Source: Ruminococcus sp. zg-924 (lineage in GTDB: Bacteria; Bacillota; Clostridia; Oscillospirales; Acutalibacteraceae). From it: a DNA stretch of 64,000 bases. Position 1 is the stretch's first letter. Every line of letters begins with the position of its first letter. The stretch is from assembly GCF_024433635.1 (NCBI RefSeq), contig NZ_WNJZ01000009.1:31977-95976 (forward strand), in the 5' to 3' direction. The notes beneath the pieces are model-generated. The model made no database searches and had not been told where the DNA came from. It saw only the letters and a list, made by a program, of their open reading frames with translations. This document shows positions 42,001 to 50,397 of the stretch, in pieces. The position numbers and the translations under genes are program-made.

Positions 42001-43037
42001 TTACCGAGCCTCCTTTTGATGATAAGCACAGCAGGGAGAATAAGACAGCAAAATGCTGTTGCAAAAAGCAGAACACCTGTGTTTAGCATAGCCTCCCTTA
42101 TTGCTGAGTTGAACGGAGCAGCAACAGCGATAATCAGGGCAAAAATGCCGAAAACAGGCGGCGCAAGCTTTGACACTGTATTGCTTATAGCGTATCTTAC
42201 ACACACAGAAATTACCCAAAACAACAGAGCAAGCCGCACAAAAACACCTGCCGTCCATACTGCAAGAAAGAGCGAGTCAAGCCGTTGTAATACGCCGAAG
42301 GAAGAAAGCCTTGCCCATGAGTAAACGGGGAAGAATTGAGTGAGAGCATAGTCGCCAAGAACTGACGAGATAAAAAGCGACAGAGCGAATATGCAGACAA
42401 ACAGAACAATCAGCCACAGTACAACTGATTTTTTAACATTGCCCTTGACGTGCGTATATATAAAGATAATTGCAGGAATACAGCTCTGCTCGCCTACCAT
42501 TATAACTGTGTTGGTTATTATATCTGAAAGCTTATAAGAGCCGACAGGCGGCAGGTTGAGTATATCGCTCTTTGAAAGAAGTGACAGGCACAAAAGCACA
42601 AACGCCGCCACAACGGCAAACAGTATGAGTGCGCCGCATCTTGCGATAGCTTCAATGCCCTTATATGAGCCGTAAAGCGCCGCCGCTGTCATAATCAGAG
42701 GAACTGCTATAATTGAAATTCTAAGTCCTGTGGTTTCAGCACGCAAAACGGTGAACATTGTCATAGTTATGCAGACGGAGTAAAAAAAGTAAAGCGCATA
42801 TATGCCTGATATAACCCTGCCTGCACCGTTTTGGAGTGGTTCGGTTCCGCTTTTGCTGAGATACAAAACAGGTATAGACAGCAGAATTGATATAATAAGC
42901 GCAATCACTGCCGACAAAGCCGCACTGCCAATATCGCCCGAGCCGCTGAAAGCTCCGCAGGCGACACTCAGCACACCTCGGCTTAAAAGCAGAAGACAAA
43001 AAAGCTGTGATGCTGATATTTTATTCCTTATGCCCAC
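41997..43037 (-). CDS. Spore germination permease, GerAB type
   Basis: A 346-residue amino-acid-permease-like membrane protein with about ten helices, the germinant-sensing subunit of the spore receptor (KISASQLFCLLLLSRG at the start, LNLPPVGSYKLSDIITNTVIMVGEQSCIPAIIFIYTHVKG). The GTG at 43037 behind GAGGAGGAA is the likely start; an upstream ATG extension lies inside the gerA gene and is not hydrophobic. The stop overlaps the gerC ATG (ATGA). Confidence 0.92.
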   Translation of the reverse strand: MGIRNKISASQLFCLLLLSRGVLSVACGAFSGSGDIGSAALSAVIALIISILLSIPVLYLSKSGTEPLQNGAGRVISGIYALYFFYSVCITMTMFTVLRAETTGLRISIIAVPLIMTAAALYGSYKGIEAIARCGALILFAVVAAFVLLCLSLLSKSDILNLPPVGSYKLSDIITNTVIMVGEQSCIPAIIFIYTHVKGNVKKSVVLWLIVLFVCIFALSLFISSVLGDYALTQFFPVYSWARLSSFGVLQRLDSLFLAVWTAGVFVRLALLFWVISVCVRYAISNTVSKLAPPVFGIFALIIAVAAPFNSAIREAMLNTGVLLFATAFCCLILPAVLIIKRRLGK

Positions 43038-43038
43038 A

Positions 43039-44568
43039 TTATTCCTCCTCGCTTTCGGCTTCACTGCCCTTTTGATTTTGTATAAGGCTCTGCCTTTTTG
43101 CAAGCACACGCCAACCGGCTCTGATTATTGTGTCACGCATACCGAAAAACGAAAATGGTGACAGAGGCGACATATACGGAACACCAAAGCTTTTTTTAGC
43201 ACACATATTGATAAGCACAGCGCAGAACAGCAGAGTGATTCCGAACAGTCCCGCAACTCCTCCGGCTACGATAAAACTTATTCGCAAAACGGCAACGGCA
43301 GGGTAGAGGTCGGGTATAACATATGACGAAATTGCAGTTATAGCAACAACCATCAGCGTCGGTGCACCGATAAGCCCTGAGCTTACAGCCGTTTCTCCCA
43401 ACACAAGCGCACCTACAATGCTGACAGCGTGACCAAGAGGTCTTGGCAGGCGAAGCCCTGCTTCTCGCATAATTTCATATATAAAATGTATCAGCAAAAT
43501 CTCAGTGAACACTGAAAACGGAGTCTGAGCAACAGACGAAGCGACCTTGTTGAGTATTCCCTGAGGAAAAAGCTCAGGATTGTAGCATGCAACGGCAACA
43601 TACATTCCCGGAGTGAAAACAGCAACAAAAAATGCGATGTACTTTAAAATTCTCGTTAGTGAGGCAAAGTAGGCACGGTTTGAGTAATCGTCGATCGTTT
43701 GAAAATTCTCTACAAAAAGATAAGGCACAATAAGCACGCTCGGCGTTCCGTCGATTAAAACGGCTATTCTGCCTTCGCTTATCTTGCCGCATACGGTGTC
43801 GGGGCGTTCTGTTACTCCAACGCCGGAAAACAGCGACAAATCACCCTTTCTATCCAAAAACGGAACAAGATAACCGGCAGCAAGTATATTCTTAAGCGGC
43901 ACAGCCTTAAGCCTGCGCTTAAGCTCATCTAAGATATCCTTAGAAACTGCGGAGTCCAAATAGCACAGAGCAATATCTGTTTTTGTGTCGGTGCCTATCT
44001 GCATTGACTCAAAGCGCAAATCAGGCGTTTTTAATCTGCGGCGAACAAGTGTCATATTGATTCTCAGAGGCTCTGAGAATCCCTCACGTGAGCCTCTTTG
44101 CACAACATCGGTTTCACTTTCGCTAATTCCTCTGAAGCTGAAACCCTGCACGCCGATTGCAAGAGCTATATCACAGCCATCAACAAGAAATAACGTAAAG
44201 CCTGACATAACAAGAGTAAAAGCCTGTGAAAAGTCAATTACCCTTACTATTTCAGAAGCAGACAGAACTCGGCTTTCGATGAGGTCAATTTTATTTTCAC
44301 TGTGCTTTTTAAAGTTGAATTCCATAATCGGGTTAGTTATTGACAACGCAATGCTTTCCTTGTTCGACATACCCTCCATTGTAATAATCGCCGCATCAGT
44401 GCTGTCACTTAGCAGAAGCCGTCTTACCGTAAAATCCGCACTGCCGCCGAAACGGCTTTTCATATATGAAATGTTCTTTTCAAGCTCACAATAAAGCAGT
44501 GGCTCACAATGCTGCTCGTCGGATTGCTTTTTCTGTTTTTTATTAAAGCTGAAATCTAAAATTCCCAT
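43039..44568 (-). CDS. Spore germination protein GerAA type
   Basis: A 509-residue receptor subunit with a long soluble N-terminal domain (VRRLLLSDSTDAAIITMEGM, REGFSEPLRINMTLVRRRLKTPDLRFESMQIGTDTKTDIALCYLD) and a membrane half (GRIAVLIDGTPSVLIVPYLFVENFQ, LPRPLGHAVSIVGALVLGETAVSSGLIG). It is the first gene of the operon. The ATG after GTGAGGTGCAGT is preferred over the GTG four codons upstream. Its presence shows that the organism forms endospores. Confidence 0.94.
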   Translation of the reverse strand: MGILDFSFNKKQKKQSDEQHCEPLLYCELEKNISYMKSRFGGSADFTVRRLLLSDSTDAAIITMEGMSNKESIALSITNPIMEFNFKKHSENKIDLIESRVLSASEIVRVIDFSQAFTLVMSGFTLFLVDGCDIALAIGVQGFSFRGISESETDVVQRGSREGFSEPLRINMTLVRRRLKTPDLRFESMQIGTDTKTDIALCYLDSAVSKDILDELKRRLKAVPLKNILAAGYLVPFLDRKGDLSLFSGVGVTERPDTVCGKISEGRIAVLIDGTPSVLIVPYLFVENFQTIDDYSNRAYFASLTRILKYIAFFVAVFTPGMYVAVACYNPELFPQGILNKVASSVAQTPFSVFTEILLIHFIYEIMREAGLRLPRPLGHAVSIVGALVLGETAVSSGLIGAPTLMVVAITAISSYVIPDLYPAVAVLRISFIVAGGVAGLFGITLLFCAVLINMCAKKSFGVPYMSPLSPFSFFGMRDTIIRAGWRVLAKRQSLIQNQKGSEAESEEE

Positions 44569-44771
44569 ACTGCACCTCACTTATCCTTAACATTCTCCGA
44601 AAAGCTCTTTATATGTATAAAGAACAGGAAAAAAGTGCAAAATATTTGCGTAAATTATGGTTGTAAGCTAAGGAAATATGATTAAACGGGATTGTAGGGA
44701 ACGACCTTGACCGTTGTGGCTTTAAACAATGAATCTGTGACAGAATCAAACGGTGGAAGGATGTTGACATT

Positions 44772-45449
44772 TTGGCAATTTCAATTATTAGAACCGTAAT
44801 TCTATACGCTGTTATAATAATTGCCGTAAGGCTTATGGGTAAGCGGCAGATAGGCGAGATGCAAACCTCTGAGCTTGTTGTAACTCTGCTTATATCCGAC
44901 ATAGCTTCACTACCTATGCAGAATACCGACCAATCTCTGCTCAGCGGTTTTGTACCTATACTTATACTTATAATCTGCGAGATAGTGTTGTCTGTGCTTA
45001 TGATGAAAAGAGCAAAGTTCAGACGAATTGTTTGCGGTATGCCGCAGATTATTATAAGAAAAGGTAAAATTGATCAGGCGCAGATGAAAAAGCTCAGAAT
45101 GAGTACAGAGGATTTGTGCGAACAGCTCAGACAAGCAGGATGCTTTAAGCTTTCGCAGGTTGAATATGCAATAATTGAAACAAACGGCAAATTAAGCATA
45201 CTCAAAAAGCCGGAGGATGAGCCGCCGTCCTGCTCGCAGCTTAATATACAGCCGGAGAAGTCAAGTGTTGAAACGGTTGTAATAAGCGACGGCGAGCTGT
45301 CAAAAAGTTCTGCTAAGATATGCGGCGTAAGCGAGCAGAAAATAAACGATATTTTAAGGTCGGAAAACACAAGGCTTGAGGATGTATTTATTATGACAGC
45401 AAATTCCTGCGGTGAATTCAAAATTATAAAAAGGGAGTGCAAAAATTGA
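44772..45449 (+). CDS. DUF421 (YetF-like) membrane protein
   Basis: A 225-residue protein with three N-terminal membrane helices (residues ~1-80, including RLMGKRQIGEMQTSELVVTLLISDIASLPMQ, the family signature) and a cytosolic or periplasmic DUF421 domain (QIIIRKGKIDQAQMKKLRMSTEDLCEQLRQAG). YetF-type proteins are common in spore formers, with a role in spore or membrane function that is not settled. The TTG start lies 11 bases after GGAAGG. It is coupled to the DUF4363 gene by overlap and divergent from the gerA operon. Confidence 0.9.
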   Translation: MAISIIRTVILYAVIIIAVRLMGKRQIGEMQTSELVVTLLISDIASLPMQNTDQSLLSGFVPILILIICEIVLSVLMMKRAKFRRIVCGMPQIIIRKGKIDQAQMKKLRMSTEDLCEQLRQAGCFKLSQVEYAIIETNGKLSILKKPEDEPPSCSQLNIQPEKSSVETVVISDGELSKSSAKICGVSEQKINDILRSENTRLEDVFIMTANSCGEFKIIKRECKN

Positions 45450-45829
45450 AAAGGCTGTGGTCGGCGTTTGCCTGTCTTGTAATAGCTTTGTCGCTTTGTG
45501 CGTTTGAAATGATATACACTACAAGCGCCGCAGACGGACTTGAAAAAATTGTATTGCAGGCAAGGCGTGAGTTTAAAAGCGGCAGCGGAGGTTCAGACAA
45601 AGCCGTAAAAACACTTGAGAGGGCAGAGAAATTTTGGGACGAGCGTGAAAGTGTGATGAATATGTTTTTATACCATGACAGTATAGAGATGGTAGGGGTT
45701 GAGCTTGAATGTGCAAAAAGCCTTGCAATGTCTGATAATTATGAGGCAGACGTGAGTATGCTTGAGGTACTTGGTTTGATTAAATCAATCAGAGAAGACG
45801 AGCAGCCTGCGGTGGATAATATATTGTGA
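45446..45829 (+). CDS. DUF4363 family protein
   Basis: A 127-residue protein with one N-terminal membrane helix (LWSAFACLVIALSLCAFEMI) and a helical extracytoplasmic part (KAVKTLERAEKFWDERESVMNMFLYHDSIEMVGVELECAKSLA). DUF4363 proteins are nearly always encoded after DUF421 genes, as here, where the TTG start overlaps the upstream stop (TTGA). The upstream GTG at 45437 overlaps the ribosome binding site. The precise role is unknown. Confidence 0.85.
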   Translation: MKRLWSAFACLVIALSLCAFEMIYTTSAADGLEKIVLQARREFKSGSGGSDKAVKTLERAEKFWDERESVMNMFLYHDSIEMVGVELECAKSLAMSDNYEADVSMLEVLGLIKSIREDEQPAVDNIL

Positions 45830-46060
45830 TATAAGCTTAATAAAACATTATGCAAATTATAATAGTAAATAAAATTAGATAAACATTATAAAAGGTGCTG
45901 TTATAATGCACAAAAAGGAATAGTAAAATTTGGCAGTGTGCAAAGTGTTATTATGGTTTAATTTCTAAATTGGAAAATTAAAAAAAAGATTCTAATTTAT
46001 ACTATAAGTGTGTATATATACCCTTGAGTACACAAAAACAAATATACAGGAGGACAAAAA

Positions 46061-47863
46061 ATGGTAAATGCAAAAAAACCACTCGCAGTTGTTTTGGCAC
46101 TGTTGATGGCTTTGTCCGCACTTTTCGCAGTTGGCACTATTGGTGCTTCTGCAGCAAGCGGAGACGTTATCTACTTTGAAAAACCGGACAGCTGGAACAC
46201 CGTTAATTGTTACGTTTGGGGTGGCAACAGCGGTGAAGCAAAAGGATGGCCGGGTACGGCTATGACGCTGGTAAGCGGAAATGTTTACAGTTTCACAATG
46301 CCCGGAGATCAGAACAATGTTATTTTTAATAACGGAAATGATCAGACAGGCGATTCAGTAGCAGGCTATGACGGAACAAAGAACTACTTTACACCGTCAA
46401 GCAGCAGCGGTAAGAGCATTGGCGGCACATGGAGCGTATATGAGGGACCAACAAACCCGACAAGCGCAACAGATCCGACAAGCGCAACAGATCCAACAAC
46501 ACCTGTTGGCGATGTAGCTTATGCTTATCTCGACAATGAGGCAGGCTGGACAACAGTAAATGTTCATTATTGGAAAGACAGCAGCAAGAGTACTTCTTGG
46601 CCGGGAATAAAATTGTCCGACGCCAACAAGACAGCAGATGGTTATTACGAGGTTATAATTCCTGCTGATTATCTTGACAGTACAAAAACAAAAGGCGGCG
46701 TTATCTTCAATAACGGTTCCGGAGATCAGAGTGCTGACCTCAGAATTGCCCCTGGCGAAAGTATGATTTACAACAATAAAACAAAAACATGGAAAATCCA
46801 CGACACAAGCCCGCTTAAGGTTACATCCTTCGGTACAAGCGAGAAATCTCCTCAGTACAAGGAAACTGATATTACTGTATTTGCAAGCGGAACAAGCGAA
46901 ACAGGTTCAGCAATTCAGTATCAGTTCAGTATTTCAGGCGCAGAGAATAAGGTTCTTCAGGCTTATTCTGCAAAGACAAGCGTTGTTTGGAATCCGAAAA
47001 AAGCAGGTACATACAAAATCACTGTTGAGTTGAAGGATTCAGATGGTAACACAAATTCAAGAAGTATTGATTACGTAATCAAGGATGACGCAACAGAGGC
47101 AAACGCAATTCTCAAGGGCATTACACCGGCAGCTAATTCTGTTATCAAAACAAGTCAGAAGGCTGACGTGGTTGTAAATGCATCGGGCGGATGCGTTGGC
47201 ACAAACCTTCTCTTCTACAAGGTTGCTATTACTCAGCAGTCAACGCAGAAGGTTGTAAACGGTGACGTTTACTATTCTCTCAACAATCACTACTCATTCA
47301 CACCTGCTCAGGACGGCACATACACAGTTACCGTTTCTGTTCAGAACAGTAAGAACCACACTGTTACAAAGAGCTATGAGTTGTTTGCATCAAGCAGCGA
47401 GGCAGACCTTGTAATCCAGAGCTTCCAGTCTTCTACTCCTTCAACAGTTAACATTGGCACAGAGGTTACTTTCACAGCTCTTGCAAGCGGCGGTTCACAG
47501 CCTTATCAGTATCAGTTTGCTGTAAACGGTACTGTTGTTCAGGCTTACTCAGCTTCTCAGACATACACAATGGTTGCAGACAAGGCAGGCGTTCAGAAAG
47601 TTGAAGTAACTGTTAAGGACGCAAGCGGTAAGACAGCTGTTTCTGAGATGGATATTGATGTATTAGACCAGTCTGTAACTCCCGGCGATGTTGATAAGGA
47701 CAAAAAAGTAACATTAAAGGATGCAATCGTAGTTCAGAAGGCTGCACTTCAGGCACTTCAGTTGACAGACGAACAGGCAACGATTGCTGATGTTGACGGC
47801 GACGGAAGAGTTTCACTTAAGGACGCCGTATTGATTCAGAAGATTTCGCTTCAGATAATTTAA
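46061..47863 (+). CDS. Dockerin-bearing starch-binding protein (two CBM26, no catalytic domain)
   Basis: A 600-residue secreted protein. Residues 1-~32 are a signal peptide (ASAAS). CBM26 modules occupy ~35-125 (SWNTVNCYVWGG, GWPGTAMT, VIFNNGNDQTGD) and ~152-247 (WTTVNVHYWKD, SWPGIKLS, VIFNNGSGDQSAD), joined by a linker with TDPTSA repeats. Three Ig-like repeats (~252-345, 350-445, 450-537) each contain YQF- and AYSA-type strands. A type I dockerin (~539-600) has two Ca-binding repeats, GDVDKDKKVTLKDAIVVQK and ADVDGDGRVSLKDAVLIQK. It would bind starch granules and dock to a cohesin scaffold, as in R. bromii amylosomes. ATG follows CAGGAGGAC. Confidence 0.9.
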   Translation: MVNAKKPLAVVLALLMALSALFAVGTIGASAASGDVIYFEKPDSWNTVNCYVWGGNSGEAKGWPGTAMTLVSGNVYSFTMPGDQNNVIFNNGNDQTGDSVAGYDGTKNYFTPSSSSGKSIGGTWSVYEGPTNPTSATDPTSATDPTTPVGDVAYAYLDNEAGWTTVNVHYWKDSSKSTSWPGIKLSDANKTADGYYEVIIPADYLDSTKTKGGVIFNNGSGDQSADLRIAPGESMIYNNKTKTWKIHDTSPLKVTSFGTSEKSPQYKETDITVFASGTSETGSAIQYQFSISGAENKVLQAYSAKTSVVWNPKKAGTYKITVELKDSDGNTNSRSIDYVIKDDATEANAILKGITPAANSVIKTSQKADVVVNASGGCVGTNLLFYKVAITQQSTQKVVNGDVYYSLNNHYSFTPAQDGTYTVTVSVQNSKNHTVTKSYELFASSSEADLVIQSFQSSTPSTVNIGTEVTFTALASGGSQPYQYQFAVNGTVVQAYSASQTYTMVADKAGVQKVEVTVKDASGKTAVSEMDIDVLDQSVTPGDVDKDKKVTLKDAIVVQKAALQALQLTDEQATIADVDGDGRVSLKDAVLIQKISLQII

Positions 47864-47879
47864 CAAGCGGAGGTAAATT

Positions 47880-50261
47880 ATGAACAGAACTAAAAAAATA
47901 ATTGCCCTGCTTCTTTCATTGGTATTAATCGCAGGTCTTGCGGTTATTGGTACTTCAGCTGTTACAACAGATGACGCTGAAAGCGCAGCAGCAGATAATC
48001 AAATCATCGTTCACTATTATCAACCCTCCGGTACACCGACAATTTATTATTGGAACAGTCTTCCTGAGAATATTGAAACAACATACCCCGGCAAGGCAAT
48101 GACCAACGATGGCAACGGTTGGTACTCATACACATTTGACAATGTTACAAAAATTAATATGTTGTTTGTAACAAACGGTGAGCAGAGCAAAGAGCTTACT
48201 CGTTCAAAGCCGGGCGAGTTTTGGTACAAGAACGAAAAGTGGACAACCTATGACCCGGAAAAGCCAATTCCTGCAAGAGATGTTGATATGCGTGAGGAAA
48301 CAATTTACTTTGTTATGACAACCCGTTTCTATGACGGTGACTCAGGCAACAACGTACACTGCTGGGAAGACGCCAAGGCAGGTAACCCGGACTCCGATAC
48401 ACCTTGGAGAGGCGACTTCCAGGGTCTTATCGACAAGCTCGACTACATCAAGGCTCTCGGCTTCAGCGCAATTTGGATTACTCCGGTTGTAACAAACGGC
48501 AGTGGCTATGACTACCACGGCTACCACGCTTTTGACTTCTCAACAGTAGATGTCAGATATGAAAGTGCCGGTGCAACATTTGATGACCTTATTGATGCAG
48601 TTCATTCAAAAGGAATGAAGCTTATTCAGGACGTTGTATGGCAGCACACAGGTAACTTCGGCGAAGCTAACTTTGAGCCTCTCTTTGACAAGGTTTATAA
48701 CTCGGTTCAGGATTTGGCAAACATAGAAACATCTATGATTCCTAATGAAAGACTTTTGAGCGAATACGGCCTTTCAAGTGCAGAGGAATATTATGCACAG
48801 CCGGGCGGCACACAGCACGCTCAGAGATTGAAGATTATGAAGGATAAAATTGAAGCGTCCAACTTCTCACAATTCCCTGACGGTTCTGATTATGAAAGAT
48901 TCAAGGCAGGCATCGACTACGATAAGCAGCAGTATGACAGAGTTTCTCACTCTGATAAGTACAACACCAATAACTATTATCATAATGACTACTGGAGAAA
49001 CTACAACTGGGATGACTATGCAACTCAGTACTCTCAGATTGCAGGCGACTGCGTTGACCTCAACACAGAAAATCCGGAAGTACTTAATAAGATAGTTGAA
49101 ATATACAGTGATTATATCAACAGAGGTGTTGACGCTTTCCGTGTTGATACATTAAGACATATGTCACGTTTGTCACTGAACGCTCAGGTTCTTGACCAAC
49201 TCAACACTGTTGGCGGCAAAGGCTTCTATATGTTCGGTGAGGCTTGCACAAGATACACAGACGTATGGTACAGAGGCTTGGTAAGTGAGTCTGCTCCGTT
49301 CTATACATGGGATGAGCAGGACGATACATATTTAAGCAAGTGGAATTATACCGGAACCGATCCGGATACTGTCGGCGCAAATATGAACCTCACTCTTGAT
49401 CACTGGATTGATAACTTTGAGCCTTCAGAACAGCCGACATCTAAGAATGCGTTCCTCAACGGTAACGATTATCACGAGCCGGATTACAGCCAGGCTTCGG
49501 GAATGAGCGTAATCGACTTCCCAATGCACTGGAACTTCGGCAACGTTGGCAGTGCTTTCAAAGTTGCAAAGGAAGGCGATAAGTATTACAACGACGCAAC
49601 ATGGAATGTTGTATACGTTGATTCTCACGACTACGGTCCGGGCACAGACAAGAGATATAACGGCGGTACAGATGCATGGGCGGAGAACCTCTCGTTTATG
49701 TTCACATTCCGTGGAATTCCTTGCCTCTACTACGGCAGTGAGGTTGAGTTCCAGAAGGGCGTAATTATGGACGTTGGTCCGAATGCTGCACTTTCAGAAA
49801 CAGGTCGTGCATACTTTGGTGACTACCTTGAGGGCGACGTTACAGCAACTGATTTCAGTCAGTATTCTGCTACAGGTACTGTTGCAGACACACTCAGCTC
49901 ACCTCTTTCTAAGCACCTTTCGCGTCTTAACCAAATCAGACGTGCTATTCCGGCTCTCCAGAAGGGTCAGTATTCAGTTGGGGGTGTTTCAGGTAACCTG
50001 GCTTACAAGCGTGGCTACACAGATTCTGAAACAGGTGAGAAGAGCTTTGTATGCGTAACTGTTACAAGCGCTGCAACCTTCACAGGTATTCCTAATGGAA
50101 CATATATTGACGCTGTAACAGGTAAAACAACTACTGTTACAAACGGTACACTTAAGATTGACGCTCCGGGTAAGGGCAATATGAGAGCTTACGTTCTTTG
50201 CGACAACGGCTACACAGGCATTGACGGCAAGATTGGCGAGGACGGAGTATACCTTAAGTAA
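47880..50261 (+). CDS. Secreted alpha-amylase, CBM26-GH13 (copy 1)
   Basis: A 793-residue exported enzyme that cleaves internal alpha-1,4 bonds of starch. Signal peptide ~1-27. A CBM26-type module at ~40-128 (YQPSGTPTIYYWNSLPE) shares sequence with copy 2. GH13 spans ~138-690 with region I DVVWQH, region II AFRVDT (nucleophile Asp423), region III MFGEA (acid Glu454) and region IV SHD (Asp584). A C-terminal beta domain follows (~700-793). It has no dockerin, so it is secreted free or held by the CBM. It lies 16 bases after the dockerin gene. Region I has Gln255 where Asn is usual. Confidence 0.93.
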   Translation: MNRTKKIIALLLSLVLIAGLAVIGTSAVTTDDAESAAADNQIIVHYYQPSGTPTIYYWNSLPENIETTYPGKAMTNDGNGWYSYTFDNVTKINMLFVTNGEQSKELTRSKPGEFWYKNEKWTTYDPEKPIPARDVDMREETIYFVMTTRFYDGDSGNNVHCWEDAKAGNPDSDTPWRGDFQGLIDKLDYIKALGFSAIWITPVVTNGSGYDYHGYHAFDFSTVDVRYESAGATFDDLIDAVHSKGMKLIQDVVWQHTGNFGEANFEPLFDKVYNSVQDLANIETSMIPNERLLSEYGLSSAEEYYAQPGGTQHAQRLKIMKDKIEASNFSQFPDGSDYERFKAGIDYDKQQYDRVSHSDKYNTNNYYHNDYWRNYNWDDYATQYSQIAGDCVDLNTENPEVLNKIVEIYSDYINRGVDAFRVDTLRHMSRLSLNAQVLDQLNTVGGKGFYMFGEACTRYTDVWYRGLVSESAPFYTWDEQDDTYLSKWNYTGTDPDTVGANMNLTLDHWIDNFEPSEQPTSKNAFLNGNDYHEPDYSQASGMSVIDFPMHWNFGNVGSAFKVAKEGDKYYNDATWNVVYVDSHDYGPGTDKRYNGGTDAWAENLSFMFTFRGIPCLYYGSEVEFQKGVIMDVGPNAALSETGRAYFGDYLEGDVTATDFSQYSATGTVADTLSSPLSKHLSRLNQIRRAIPALQKGQYSVGGVSGNLAYKRGYTDSETGEKSFVCVTVTSAATFTGIPNGTYIDAVTGKTTTVTNGTLKIDAPGKGNMRAYVLCDNGYTGIDGKIGEDGVYLK

Positions 50262-50298
50262 TTCTTTAATTAAAATTAACATCAATTGTATAATTTTT

Positions 50299-50352
50299 TG
50301 CAGAGGCTGAGCCGGAGTGTTTCAGTCGAATATCACCGATAAAGCCTCTGCA
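50299..50352 (+). other. 10-bp inverted repeat between the amylase genes
   Basis: TGCAGAGGCT and AGCCTCTGCA form a perfect stem with a 34-nt loop, without a T run on either strand. It may stabilise the upstream mRNA 3' end or attenuate reading into copy 2. Confidence 0.45.
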
Positions 50353-50397
50353 AGCATTAATTTAATTTCATTTTAAACTAAGAAGCAGGAGGTAAAA

